NCBI RefSeq assembly: GCF_040611135.1
Contig: NZ_JBEXNL010000005.1
Span: forward strand, 186,001 to 250,000
DNA length: 64,000 nucleotides
Source: Tsukamurella sp040611135
GTDB taxonomy: Bacteria > Actinomycetota > Actinomycetes > Mycobacteriales > Mycobacteriaceae
Direction: 5' to 3'
In this document: one piece after another, positions 41,002 through 48,788 of the stretch
How positions within the stretch are numbered: the first letter of the stretch is position 1
How the letters are laid out: each line of letters starts with the position of its first letter
Notes under the pieces: generated by a model
What the model was told of the DNA's origin: nothing
The model's database searches: none
The model's input: the letters and a program-made list of their open reading frames with translations, nothing else
Translations under genes and position numbers: made by a program

Positions 41002-42143
41002 CGGTGACGGTGGTCGGCATCGGCGCGGACGGCTGGGCCGGGCTCACCGACGGTGCGCGCCGAGAGCTGCAGGGTGCCACGACGATCCACGGGGCGCCAC
41101 GGCACCTCGACTACCTGCCCGGCGAGGTCACCGCAGACCGGCGGCCGTGGCCGTCGCCGCTGCTGCCCGCACTCGACGACCTGCCGGACGGGGTGCACGT
41201 GCTCGCCAGCGGCGACCCGATGTTCTACGGGATCGGCGCGACGCTGTCGCGGCGGCGCCCGGACCTCGTGTTGCGGGTGCTGCCGCACCTGTCGTCGTTC
41301 GCCCTGGCGTGCGCGCGGCTGGGCTGGCCGGCCGAGGAGGTGGTCGTGGTGTCCGCGGTGGCGCGGGACCCCGCCCGGGTGGTCCGGGCCGTCCGCGCGG
41401 GCCGCCGCGTCATCGTGCTCAGCGAGTCGGGCGCGACGCCCGGCCTCGTCGCGGCGCAGCTCGCCGCAGCGGGGCTCGACGCGCGCCTGACGGTGCTCGA
41501 GCAGCTCGGCGGCCCGCGCGAGAAGGTGCGCACCTACCGGCGGTCGCTCCGCGCGGACGACCTGAACGTGCTCGCGATCGACCCGGCCGGCACCGGGGAG
41601 CTTCAGGGGGACTTCGAGTTCGAGCACGACGGCCAGATCACCAAGCCGGACGTTCGCGCGCTGACGGTGTCCGCGCTGCGGCCCTCGGCCGGGTGGATCT
41701 GGGATTTCGGCGCCGGCTCCGGGTCGGTCGGTATCAGCTGGGCACTCGCGGGCGGCGGGTCCGTCGTGGCCGTGGAGCGCCGTGCCGACCGAGCGGAGCG
41801 GGTGGCGCGCAACGCCGCCCGCGCTGGGGTGCCGATCGAGCTGGTCGTCGGCGACACCGCGGACCTCACCGCGGACCTCCCACTGCCCGATGCGATCTTC
41901 GTCGGGGGCGGCCTCACCGAGGGCCTGGCCGCGGCGTGCGTCGGCGTTCTGCCGCCGGGCGGGCGACTGGTGGCGAACACCGTCACCGTCGAGGGACAGA
42001 CGCTGGCCGCCGCGCTGCGCGGCCGGTACGGCGGCGACCTGCGGAGCTACACGGCCGCCGATCTACGGCCGCTGGGGGAGGGCACGGCCTGGCAGCCGCG
42101 CCGCCCGATCGTGCAGTGGGTCTACCGCAAGGAGTCGTCGTGA
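40998..42143 (+). CDS. cobL: Precorrin-6Y C5,15-methyltransferase (decarboxylating) CobL
   Basis: 381-residue bifunctional enzyme of aerobic cobalamin synthesis. The CbiE-like half (about 1-200) has VVGIGADGWAGLTDGA, HVLASGDPMFYGIG and VIVLSESGATPG. The CbiT-like half (about 205-381) has FEHDGQITKPDVRAL, the SAM loop WDFGAGSGSVGISWAL and DAIFVGGGLTEGL. It methylates C5 and C15 and decarboxylates precorrin-6B to precorrin-8. ATGA overlap with the SDR gene and GTGA overlap with cobM. Confidence 0.97.
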   Translation: MTVTVVGIGADGWAGLTDGARRELQGATTIHGAPRHLDYLPGEVTADRRPWPSPLLPALDDLPDGVHVLASGDPMFYGIGATLSRRRPDLVLRVLPHLSSFALACARLGWPAEEVVVVSAVARDPARVVRAVRAGRRVIVLSESGATPGLVAAQLAAAGLDARLTVLEQLGGPREKVRTYRRSLRADDLNVLAIDPAGTGELQGDFEFEHDGQITKPDVRALTVSALRPSAGWIWDFGAGSGSVGISWALAGGGSVVAVERRADRAERVARNAARAGVPIELVVGDTADLTADLPLPDAIFVGGGLTEGLAAACVGVLPPGGRLVANTVTVEGQTLAAALRGRYGGDLRSYTAADLRPLGEGTAWQPRRPIVQWVYRKESS

Positions 42144-42898
42144 CCGTCTACTTCATCGGCGCCGGGCCGGGCGCACCCGACCTGCTGACCGTGCGCGGGG
42201 CGGACCTGCTGGCCCGCTGCACAGTGTGTCTGTACGCGGGATCGCTGGTGCCGCAGGAGATGCTGGACCGTTGCCCGCCGGGCGCACGGCTCGTCGATAC
42301 GGCGCGGATGCCCTTGGCGGACATCGTCGCCGAGCTGGTCGCCGCGCATGCGGCGGGCCTGGACGTGGCGCGCCTGCACTCCGGCGACATCTCGCTGTAC
42401 TCGGCGTTCACCGAGCAGGCCCGCCGACTCGACGCGGCGGACGTGCCCTACGAGATCGTGCCGGGTGTCCCCGCCTTCGCCGCCGCCGCGGCGTCCCTGG
42501 GTCGCGAGCTGACGGTGCCCGGCGTGGGCCAGTCGCTGCTCGTCACCCGGGTGTCCACGCTCTCGACGGACATGCCGGCGGGCGAGGATCTCGCGTCGCT
42601 CGCCCGATCCGGTGTGACGCTGGCCCTCCACCTGGCGGCGCACCGCGCACAGGCGATCGCCGACGAGTTGACCCCGCACTACGGCGCCGACTGTCCGGTC
42701 GCGGTGGTGGCCTTCGCGAGCCGCCCGGACGAGCGGGTGGTCCGGTGCCGGCTGGCCGAGCTGCCGCAGCGGCTCGCGGACGAGAGCATCACCAAGACCG
42801 CGGTGATCTTCGTCGGAAAAGTGCTGGCGCCGGCGGAGTTCGAGGAGAGTTACCTCTACTCGGCGCGCCGCCTGCGCGTTCCGGGAGCGAGCCATTGA
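42140..42898 (+). CDS. cobM: Precorrin-4 C11-methyltransferase CobM
   Basis: 252-residue class III methyltransferase that converts precorrin-4 to precorrin-5 in the aerobic route. The conserved N-terminus is TVYFIGAGPGAPDLLTVRGA, and the SAM/substrate motifs include ARLHSGDISLYSAFTEQ and YEIVPGVPAFAAAAASLGRE. C-terminal ITKTAVIFVGKVLAP is also typical. GTG start overlapping the cobL stop. The coupling continues into cobK, giving one transcript for SDR-cobL-cobM-cobK. Confidence 0.97.
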   Translation: MTVYFIGAGPGAPDLLTVRGADLLARCTVCLYAGSLVPQEMLDRCPPGARLVDTARMPLADIVAELVAAHAAGLDVARLHSGDISLYSAFTEQARRLDAADVPYEIVPGVPAFAAAAASLGRELTVPGVGQSLLVTRVSTLSTDMPAGEDLASLARSGVTLALHLAAHRAQAIADELTPHYGADCPVAVVAFASRPDERVVRCRLAELPQRLADESITKTAVIFVGKVLAPAEFEESYLYSARRLRVPGASH

Positions 42899-43632
42899 CC
42901 CGCGTGCTTCTGCTCGGCGGCACGGCCGAGGCCAGGGAGCTGGCCCGCCGCCTGCACGCGGACGACCGGTTCGAGGTGCTCAGCTCCCTCGCCGGTCGGG
43001 TCGCGAACCCGCGTCTGCCCGTGGGGGACACGCGGATCGGGGGGTACGGCGGACCGTCGGGCCTGGCGGAGTTCCTCGGGGGCTTCGACGTACTCGTGGA
43101 CGCGACGCACCCCTTCGCGGCGACCATCTCCCGCAATGCGGCGGAGGCCGCCGGGCGGGTCGGGGTGCCGCTCCTCGCCCTGGTCCGACCGCCGTGGTCG
43201 CCGGGGCCCGGCGACCGCTGGACCGCCGTCCCGACGGTGGCCGCCGCCGCGGCCGAACTCGCCGGCCGGACGCCCGCCCGGGTGCTCCTGACCACCGGGC
43301 GGCAGGACGTCGGGGAGTTCGCGGCGCTCGAGAAGCACTGGTTCCTCGTCCGCGTGGTCGACGCCCCGTCGGGCCCGCTGCCGCCCCACCATGAGCTGCT
43401 CCGCGACCGCGGGCCCTACATCCTGGAGTCCGAACAGACCCTGCTGCGCGAGAACGCTATCGACGTCCTCGTCACCAAGAACAGCGGCGGCGACCTGGTG
43501 TCCGCGAAGCTCACCGCGGCCCGCGAACTCGGGCTGGACGTGATCGTCGTCGATCGGCCGCCCCGCCCGGACGCCGTCCCGACGGTGCCGACCGCCGCGG
43601 ACGCGTACGAGCGGCTTGTGATCGGGCTCTGA
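42895..43632 (+). CDS. cobK: Precorrin-6A reductase CobK
   Basis: 245-residue NADPH-dependent reductase producing precorrin-6B. Signatures are TRVLLLGGTAEARELARRL at the start, DVLVDATHPFAATISRNA, VLLTTGRQDVGEFA and VLVTKNSGGDLVSAKL. TTG is taken as the start: its last two bases form the TGA stop of cobM, and it places the nucleotide-binding loop at the usual distance from the N-terminus. It completes the block. The stop codon lies in a 9-base-arm inverted repeat. Confidence 0.96.
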   Translation: MTRVLLLGGTAEARELARRLHADDRFEVLSSLAGRVANPRLPVGDTRIGGYGGPSGLAEFLGGFDVLVDATHPFAATISRNAAEAAGRVGVPLLALVRPPWSPGPGDRWTAVPTVAAAAAELAGRTPARVLLTTGRQDVGEFAALEKHWFLVRVVDAPSGPLPPHHELLRDRGPYILESEQTLLRENAIDVLVTKNSGGDLVSAKLTAARELGLDVIVVDRPPRPDAVPTVPTAADAYERLVIGL

Positions 43633-43655
43633 TCCACAAGCGGGATTTGTGGATC
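43631..43655. terminator. Inverted repeat over the cobK stop codon
   Basis: GATCCACAA-N7-TTGTGGATC, perfect 9-base arms beginning within the cobK stop codon. There is no T-run. It may end the SDR-cobLMK transcript or bind a protein. Confidence 0.45.
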
Positions 43656-43693
43656 GACGCGGAATTCGAGCGGCAGGGCCGTCGATCCGCACC

Positions 43694-43699
43694 TACCAT
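43694..43699 (+). promoter_or_regulatory. -10 box of leaderless promoter, NTF2-like gene
   Basis: TACCAT ends six bases before the ATG at 43706. Confidence 0.5.
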
Positions 43700-43705
43700 G
43701 TCGAC

Positions 43706-44035
43706 ATGAGTGACATCGACATCCCCAGCCCGGTCGCCGAATTCATCGACGTCGTGAACGCCGGTGACGAGACCGCGTTCCTCGACGCGTTCACCGCGGA
43801 CGGCTTCATCGACGACTGGGGTCGCGTGTTCGGCGACCGCTCGGCGATGCAGGGATGGTCGGCGAACGAGTTCATCGGCGCGAAGGGCGTTCTCACGCCT
43901 CAGCGGGTCACCGTCGACGGCGATACCGTGACCGTGATCGGAGACTGGAGCAGCACGCACGCCAACGGCCTCAGCTCGTTCGCGTTCGTCGTCGCGGGGG
44001 ACAAGCTCGCCTCCATGACCATTCGCGAGGGCTGA
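43706..44035 (+). CDS. NTF2/SnoaL-like protein
   Basis: 109-residue cone-shaped alpha+beta protein of the nuclear-transport-factor-2-like superfamily. SPVAEFIDVVNAGDETAFLDAF is the typical first helix pair, then FIDDWGRVFGDRSAMQGWS and the sheet strands VTVDGDTVTVIGDW, LSSFAFVVAGDKLASMTI. Members serve as isomerases, hydrolases or ligand binders; nothing here fixes the substrate. The next membrane protein starts five bases after its stop, so they are probably co-transcribed. Confidence 0.82.
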   Translation: MSDIDIPSPVAEFIDVVNAGDETAFLDAFTADGFIDDWGRVFGDRSAMQGWSANEFIGAKGVLTPQRVTVDGDTVTVIGDWSSTHANGLSSFAFVVAGDKLASMTIREG

Positions 44036-44040
44036 CCGCC

Positions 44041-44307
44041 GTGCGGACGATCATCATCGTCACCGTCGGCATCGTCCTCGCGGTGCTGTTCCTCGCCGTC
44101 GGGCGCGCGGTCAGGAGCGCCGGTGCGCGGCACGCCGCCGTAGCGTTCGTCGTGCTGTGGATCCTCGCCATGATCGCGAACATGATCGTCGGCATGACCC
44201 ACGGCTACTCCTTCGGCGAGGAGTTCCCGATCCTGTTGGTCAACGTCGTGCCGGGTGCGGTGGTCGCGCTGATCGGCGCCCGGTTGCTCACGCGAGCAGT
44301 GCGTTGA
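44041..44307 (+). CDS. Small integral membrane protein, 88 aa
   Basis: GTG-initiated protein of three hydrophobic helices: TIIIVTVGIVLAVLFLAVG, AAVAFVVLWILAMIANMIVGM and FPILLVNVVPGAVVALIGARLL, with the loop THGYSFGEE. It starts five bases after the NTF2-like gene. The stop overlaps the convergent MerR gene by 20 bases. It is a conserved type of actinobacterial membrane protein without known function. Confidence 0.75.
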   Translation: MRTIIIVTVGIVLAVLFLAVGRAVRSAGARHAAVAFVVLWILAMIANMIVGMTHGYSFGEEFPILLVNVVPGAVVALIGARLLTRAVR

Positions 44308-44623
44308 CGGCGGAGCGCCGCCGCGCGAGCTCGTCCAGGTCGGCGTCCAGTCGGGCGAGCGTGGCACGCATCGTCGCTTCGATGGTGGGGCACAGCTCGA
44401 CGGTCCGCTCGTGCCGCACGCACGGCAGGATGACGCCGATCGACTCCGTGTCGAAGCCGGCGTCGAGCAGGCCACGGATCCGGCGGACCTGCAGCGGGGC
44501 GGCGGCGTCGTAGACACGATAGCCGGCAGGCGTGCGCCTCGACGTCAGGAGCCCCTTCTCCTCGTAGTACCGGAGCGAGCGCGCGCTCGCGCCCGTGACC
44601 TCGGACAACTCGCCGATCAGCAT
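44288..44623 (-). CDS. MerR-family transcriptional regulator
   Basis: 111-residue regulator. The N-terminal winged helix reads IGELSEVTGASARSLRYYEEKGLLTSRRTPAGYRVYD, the standard MerR pattern, followed by a dimerisation coiled coil (ATLARLDADLDELARR). One cysteine (ILPCVRHERTVELC has two) might sense metal or redox state, but no classic metal loop is present. A palindrome just upstream is the likely operator. It is divergent from an alpha/beta hydrolase that it probably controls. An in-frame GTG at 44641 is an alternative start lying within the operator. Confidence 0.88.
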   Translation of the reverse strand: MLIGELSEVTGASARSLRYYEEKGLLTSRRTPAGYRVYDAAAPLQVRRIRGLLDAGFDTESIGVILPCVRHERTVELCPTIEATMRATLARLDADLDELARRRSAVNALLA

Positions 44624-44636
44624 CTCGGTCTTGACC

Positions 44637-44652
44637 TTCACACCGGTGTCAA
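44637..44652. promoter_or_regulatory. Candidate MerR operator
   Basis: TTCACACCGGTGTCAA is a 16-base palindrome with one mismatched pair. It lies between TTGACC (44631-44636, -35-like) and CACACT (44657-44662, weak -10) on the plus strand, a 20-base spacer as expected for MerR-activated promoters. The hydrolase ATG follows seven bases after the -10. Confidence 0.55.
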
Positions 44653-44668
44653 CCCACACACTGGGGCC

Positions 44669-45469
44669 ATGCATTCCGATGACGCTGCACAGATCCTGTC
44701 CGGTTCCCAGTACGAGGTCGTCGACGGAGGTGGAGAGGGCCCCGTCGTGGCGCTCGCCCACGGCGCCGGCGGCGGCGTGCGGGAGAACTTCGCGCCGTTG
44801 ATCGACGGCATCGGCGACCGGCGGTTCGTCGGACCGTACTGGCCCGGCTCCGGTGACACACCCCGGTCCGACACCCCGCTCGAACTCGACGCCCTGGCGG
44901 ACGCGGTGGTCGCCGCCGCGGTGAGCAGCGGAGCCGATCGTTTCCCGGTCGTGGGTCTGTCGCTCGGCGCCGCTGTCGCCGTGACGGCCGCCCGGCGGCA
45001 TCCCGAGCACGTCTCGGGGTTGGTACTCACGGTGGGGGTCGCCCGCGCGGACGTGCGCGTACGCGCCGCGACCGGCACTTTCCGCGCGCTCGCGGCGGCT
45101 GGCGCACCGGAGCTGGCGGCGTACGTCCTGCGCGCCTGCTCGACCGACGAGCAACTCCGCGACCTGTCGCCCGAGGATGCGGAACGGATCGTCGCCGACG
45201 TCCGGGCCGCGATTCCTCCGGGTGCCCCGGAACAGATGGAACTCGTCGGCCGCGTGGACGTGACCGGTCTGCTGTCCGGGATCTCCGTCCCGACGCTGGT
45301 CGTCGTCGGTGGCGGCGACAGGCTGATCCCGCCGGACATCGAGCGGGAGCTCGGCACGATCCGGGGTGCACGGGTCATCGCGTACGACGGTGCCGGCCAC
45401 ACGTTCACGCCGCGGGAGGCGGCGGTGTGGGCCGCCGATGTCGCGGAGTTCCTGCGCACCCTGCCGTGA
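44669..45469 (+). CDS. Alpha/beta hydrolase
   Basis: 266-residue cytoplasmic alpha/beta hydrolase. The oxyanion region is VVALAHGAGGGVRENF, the nucleophile elbow VVGLSLGAAVAV (Ser), the acid is probably Asp in VVVGGGDRLIP, and the His is in YDGAGHTFTPREAA. All three catalytic residues are present. It is divergent from the MerR gene, with the predicted operator between them. It resembles esterase/epoxide-hydrolase-like members; the substrate is unknown. Confidence 0.88.
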   Translation: MHSDDAAQILSGSQYEVVDGGGEGPVVALAHGAGGGVRENFAPLIDGIGDRRFVGPYWPGSGDTPRSDTPLELDALADAVVAAAVSSGADRFPVVGLSLGAAVAVTAARRHPEHVSGLVLTVGVARADVRVRAATGTFRALAAAGAPELAAYVLRACSTDEQLRDLSPEDAERIVADVRAAIPPGAPEQMELVGRVDVTGLLSGISVPTLVVVGGGDRLIPPDIERELGTIRGARVIAYDGAGHTFTPREAAVWAADVAEFLRTLP

Positions 45470-45488
45470 GGGCGGGCATGATCGGAGC

Positions 45489-46076
45489 ATGAGTACGGCA
45501 GTCCTGGCCCTGCACTGGCAAGTGAACGTGATCGAGCCCGAGGGCTTCTTCGGCCCCATGCTGGCCGGTCCGGTGGCGGAGTCCGGCGTCGTGGACCGGG
45601 CAGCGGCCTTCCACGACCTGGCGCTGGCAGCGGGGGTTCCGGTGATCTTCACGCGTTTCACGGTTCCGGAGGATGAGGGGGAGCTCGTCCGCAACACCGG
45701 CTTCATGCGAGCCGTCGGAGACGCTCAGGAGGCCTTCCGTCCCGAGGCCGACGGTGCCCGGATCATCGACATCATGGCGGACCAGCCGACCGCGGTGTAC
45801 GACAACCAGCGCCTGTCCGGCCTGGCGGGTCCGGCCACGGAATGGCTTGCGGAGCACGGCATCGACACGATCTACATCACGGGTGTGGCGACGAATCTGA
45901 CCGTCGAGCAGACGGCTCGGCACGCCACCGATCTCGGGCTGATCGTGCACGTCGTCGAGGACTGCGTCGCCGCCGCCGACCCAGCGGTGCACGAGGCGTC
46001 CCTCGACAATCTCGACCTGGCCACGGCCGGGCGCGTCACAGCAGCGGAGGCCGTGACGCGGTTCTCCACCTCGTAG
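45489..46076 (+). CDS. Isochorismatase-fold protein lacking catalytic residues
   Basis: 195 residues with the overall cysteine-hydrolase fold of isochorismatases (VLALHWQVNVIEPEGFFG, DTIYITGVATNLTVEQTARHATDLG, HVVEDCVAAADPAVHEA). All three catalytic positions look altered: the Asp of the first strand (normally LxxxDMQ) is His9, the Cys of the GVxTNxCVxxT loop is Thr138, and the Lys near position 105 is absent (VYDNQRLSGL). The rest is well preserved, so a binding or structural role is more likely than hydrolysis. It starts 19 bases after the hydrolase and is possibly in the same MerR-controlled operon. Confidence 0.82.
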   Translation: MSTAVLALHWQVNVIEPEGFFGPMLAGPVAESGVVDRAAAFHDLALAAGVPVIFTRFTVPEDEGELVRNTGFMRAVGDAQEAFRPEADGARIIDIMADQPTAVYDNQRLSGLAGPATEWLAEHGIDTIYITGVATNLTVEQTARHATDLGLIVHVVEDCVAAADPAVHEASLDNLDLATAGRVTAAEAVTRFSTS

Positions 46077-46095
46077 CCCGTACACCCCAACGCTC

Positions 46096-47874
46096 TCAGA
46101 AGGGCGGTGGCGGGTCGTCGGGGTGGGTCGGTTCGGGTGGTCCGCGGTGGGGTGTCACGTCGGGGAACCTGGTGGCTGGTGGGGTGTTCCGTCGTTCCTG
46201 GTCGCGGCGGGTGTGGGTGAAGGCGAGGATCGCGATCTCGAGCCGACGTTCGAATTCGGACTGCGGGGTGGCTGGTTCGTGAGGTGCGAGGTTCTCGAGC
46301 AGGGCAATGCTGGCCGCGCGGGCTTGGGCGCGGCGTGCGTGTTCGCGCATCAGGCGGGTGGGGCCGTTGCGGTGCTGCACCGTCGGGGGTTCCGCCGGGG
46401 GTGGTGGTGTGGTCCAGTCGATGCGGCGTAGGTCGGGGAACAGGTTCAGGACGGTGCCGGCGGGGTCGACGGTGATCAGCTGTCCGGTGGGGCTGGTCCA
46501 CACGATCCGGCCGTCGGGGAGGCGGGCGTCGATCCAGCCGCCCGCGGTCTTCAATCGGTGGTGGGCTGTGCAGAGGGGCTGCAGGTTGTCGGCGGTGGTG
46601 GCGCCTCCCGCGGTGGGCTGGTGGTGGTCGTACTCGGTGGAGTGGTCGATCTGGCAGCGATGGGCGGGGCGGGTGCACATCGGGAACACGCACCGTGGGT
46701 AGAGCAACGTCAGATAGGTGGCGAGGTCAGCGGTGAGCCGGTATCCGTGTGCGCCGTGGGCCTTGACCAACGGCCGTGCAGGCTCGGGCTCGGCAGGTGC
46801 AGGTTCAGCTGCGGGCTGGGGTTCGGTGATGCGGTCGCCGAACTCGCGGACGACGGCATCCTCGCGGGTGGCCAGGTCGCGAGCATGGTCTGCGGTGACG
46901 GGGCCGTGGCCGACCAGATACGCCGCGGCGTCGTCCTGGCCGGTGAGAGTGGTTTCGTTGATCACCACGTGGATGAGGGTGCGGTAGCGGGTGATCGCCC
47001 CGTCGACCGATCCGTCTTCGGCGGTGCGTTCCTCGCGGTAGGGGCAGCCGGGATGTTCGCACTGACAGCCGAGGGTGATCGATCCACGGACACGGGCGAC
47101 CAGGCCGTCGGCCCGCTTCTGCGCCACGGTCCGCGGGTCGTGCTCGCACACGGTCTCGATGATCTCCTCGACCCGGCTATCGATCTCCACCATGTCCTCG
47201 GCGGGCAGCAGGGCGTAGGCGGCGGCCATTCCGTCGTCGTCCGCCTTGAACACGACGGTGCGATCGTCCCGTGCCCGATTGCGGCGTTTCTCCGCGGCGT
47301 GCGGGTCTATGCCCTGCACGATCCTGTCCGCCGCCTCCCGCACTGCAGGGATCGCCACCAGCTCCAGCGGGTCACGGCGCAGTCGTTCGGCGATCAGCTC
47401 GTCGAAGCGGCGGGCCTGCACACCTGTCAGGACGCGGCTGCGCCGCAACGCCTCCTGCCCGGCCCGCACCGAGATGATGTTGTCCCCGATCAGGGTGAGC
47501 ACCTGGGGGAGACGTTCGACGAACCCGACCGCTTCGGTCAACGCCCTCTCGGTGGCATCGGAGCCGAGCCGCAGCCGCGTGCCGACCTGCGCGTTCAACG
47601 CGATCTCCCGCAACCGCAGATTCTTGCGGCGGGCGAGCAACTCCCGATCAGTGGCATCAGCGGCAGGCAACTGGAGGTACTCGGCCTCCGCGTCGGCGTA
47701 CACGGTGCGATACAGGCTGTAGAGAGTGGTGATGGTGCGGCAGAACGCGAGGTTCTCACACCGCCGTTGTTCGAACAACAGGCTCGCCGTCTGCTCCCGG
47801 AACCCGGCGGCACCGTCGAGCTCCGGGGGCAGCAGATGCCCCGGTAACTCACGCAGCGCGGTCGGGAGAGGCAT
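46096..47874 (-). CDS. DUF222/HNH endonuclease domain protein (13E12-type)
   Basis: 592-residue member of the actinobacterial 13E12-repeat family. A DUF222 region covers about residues 20-370 (QTASLLFEQRRCENLAF, TALTEAVGFVERLP). An HNH nuclease motif near 430-475 holds two zinc-type cysteine pairs and the catalytic His (RCVFPMCTRPAHRCQIDHSTEYDHH, then NLQPLCTAHHRLK). The C-terminal tail is Pro/Arg-rich. These genes are multicopy in many actinobacteria and their role is not established. ATG at 47874 has GGAG five bases upstream; an in-frame GTG at 47910 is less likely. The promoter area is unusually AT-rich. Confidence 0.9.
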   Translation of the reverse strand: MPLPTALRELPGHLLPPELDGAAGFREQTASLLFEQRRCENLAFCRTITTLYSLYRTVYADAEAEYLQLPAADATDRELLARRKNLRLREIALNAQVGTRLRLGSDATERALTEAVGFVERLPQVLTLIGDNIISVRAGQEALRRSRVLTGVQARRFDELIAERLRRDPLELVAIPAVREAADRIVQGIDPHAAEKRRNRARDDRTVVFKADDDGMAAAYALLPAEDMVEIDSRVEEIIETVCEHDPRTVAQKRADGLVARVRGSITLGCQCEHPGCPYREERTAEDGSVDGAITRYRTLIHVVINETTLTGQDDAAAYLVGHGPVTADHARDLATREDAVVREFGDRITEPQPAAEPAPAEPEPARPLVKAHGAHGYRLTADLATYLTLLYPRCVFPMCTRPAHRCQIDHSTEYDHHQPTAGGATTADNLQPLCTAHHRLKTAGGWIDARLPDGRIVWTSPTGQLITVDPAGTVLNLFPDLRRIDWTTPPPPAEPPTVQHRNGPTRLMREHARRAQARAASIALLENLAPHEPATPQSEFERRLEIAILAFTHTRRDQERRNTPPATRFPDVTPHRGPPEPTHPDDPPPPF

Positions 47875-47892
47875 GACTCCATGATACGCCTG

Positions 47893-47898
47893 ATTGTA
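47893..47898 (-). promoter_or_regulatory. -10 box of the DUF222/HNH gene
   Basis: TACAAT on the minus strand, with a predicted leader of about 12 bases, inside an AT-rich stretch (47880-47935) rare in this window. Confidence 0.45.
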
Positions 47899-47969
47899 CG
47901 ATAAATCCACAATTATTCGAACGATATGATCGCGTTTCGCACCGCCCTGCGGGGTCCCGTCCGGGCGGG

Positions 47970-48401
47970 TCAGCGCAGCTTGGCGCCGTACACGTGGGTG
48001 ATCGTCAGGACCAGCAGGACTCGACCGTCAGCGACCATGACGGCCCGGTACTCGTCCCAGTCGGGATGCTCGCCCGCCCCGCGGCGGTAGTAGTCGACGA
48101 GGGCATCCACCTCCGGGCCGTTCGGGTCGGTGCCGGGACCGATCAGCGCGGCGGCGCCCTCGGCGGTGGCCCAGGTGTAGCCGTCGGCGCTGGTGAATTC
48201 GACGGCCGCCCGCGGATCCCGCCGCAGGTTCGCCTCCTTGGCCCGGCCGGCGGTCATGGACACCAGGATCCGGTCGGCGTCCGCGTCGTACACCGTCGTC
48301 ACGGGCGAAAGCTGGGGCATGCCACTGGCGCGGAGAGTCGCGAGGACCCCGATGCGGCTGGCGGCGATCAGGACGCGGGGGTCGAACTCGGTGGAAGCCA
48401 T
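47970..48401 (-). CDS. PPOX-class (F420/FMN split-barrel) oxidoreductase
   Basis: 143-residue split-barrel protein of the pyridoxamine-phosphate-oxidase-like superfamily (ASRIGVLATLRASGMPQLSPV, ILVSMTAGRAKEANLRRDPR, EHPDWDEYRAVMVADGRVLLV). The TAGRAKEANLR segment suits cofactor phosphate binding seen in F420-dependent members. From memory, it corresponds to M. tuberculosis Rv2061c, which lies just beyond cobN there. Substrate unknown. Confidence 0.87.
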   Translation of the reverse strand: MASTEFDPRVLIAASRIGVLATLRASGMPQLSPVTTVYDADADRILVSMTAGRAKEANLRRDPRAAVEFTSADGYTWATAEGAAALIGPGTDPNGPEVDALVDYYRRGAGEHPDWDEYRAVMVADGRVLLVLTITHVYGAKLR

Positions 48402-48444
48402 GCGTCGTGCAACGCCGCCACCGCAGCGGCTGTTCCTGCGCGCG

Positions 48445-48735
48445 TCAGGAACCCTCGCAGATCCGGATCTCCCGGACCGCGCCGTCGCCCAGAGCGGCGA
48501 GCGCCTCCTGGTAGGCGGGGGAGTCGTGGGTGGCGATGGCCTGCTCGAGGCTGTCGAACTCGATCACGGTGGTGCGCTCGATCTTCCCGGCCTCGTACGC
48601 GACGGCTGCCTGGCCGCGGACGATGAAGCGCCCGCCTCCCGCGACGATGGCCGGGCCGCCGATCGCGGAGTACGCCGCCATCTTCTCGGGGTCCTTGATC
48701 TCCTGGTAGAACGCGATCCAGTACGCCTTCGCCAT
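48445..48735 (-). CDS. DUF1330 family protein
   Basis: 96-residue dimeric alpha-beta-barrel (ferredoxin-like) protein: KAYWIAFYQEIKDPEKMAAYSA, GGGRFIVRGQAAVAYEAG and ERTTVIEFDSLEQAIA are the family pattern. Role unknown; members resemble small monooxygenase-like or binding proteins. GAGGAG lies five bases before the ATG and a TAATCT -10 box about 35 bases upstream. It follows the cobIJ gene on the same strand. Confidence 0.9.
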   Translation of the reverse strand: MAKAYWIAFYQEIKDPEKMAAYSAIGGPAIVAGGGRFIVRGQAAVAYEAGKIERTTVIEFDSLEQAIATHDSPAYQEALAALGDGAVREIRICEGS

Positions 48736-48770
48736 GTTCACTCCTCGTCGACAGGTGGTCTGACCCACCA

Positions 48771-48776
48771 AGATTA
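48771..48776 (-). promoter_or_regulatory. -10 box of the DUF1330 gene
   Basis: TAATCT on the minus strand between cobIJ and the DUF1330 gene; the transcript would have a leader of about 30 bases with a good ribosome binding site. Confidence 0.4.
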
Positions 48777-48788
48777 GTACCGGAGGGG

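Noticed and set aside
46558..47847. A 429-codon plus-strand frame opposite the DUF222/HNH gene
   Set aside because: The minus-strand protein has clear DUF222 and HNH motifs; the plus-strand frame is its shadow.
46096..47910. DUF222/HNH gene as part of a prophage or intein
   Set aside because: No integrase, attachment site, terminase or splicing motif nearby; this family is common as isolated chromosomal copies.
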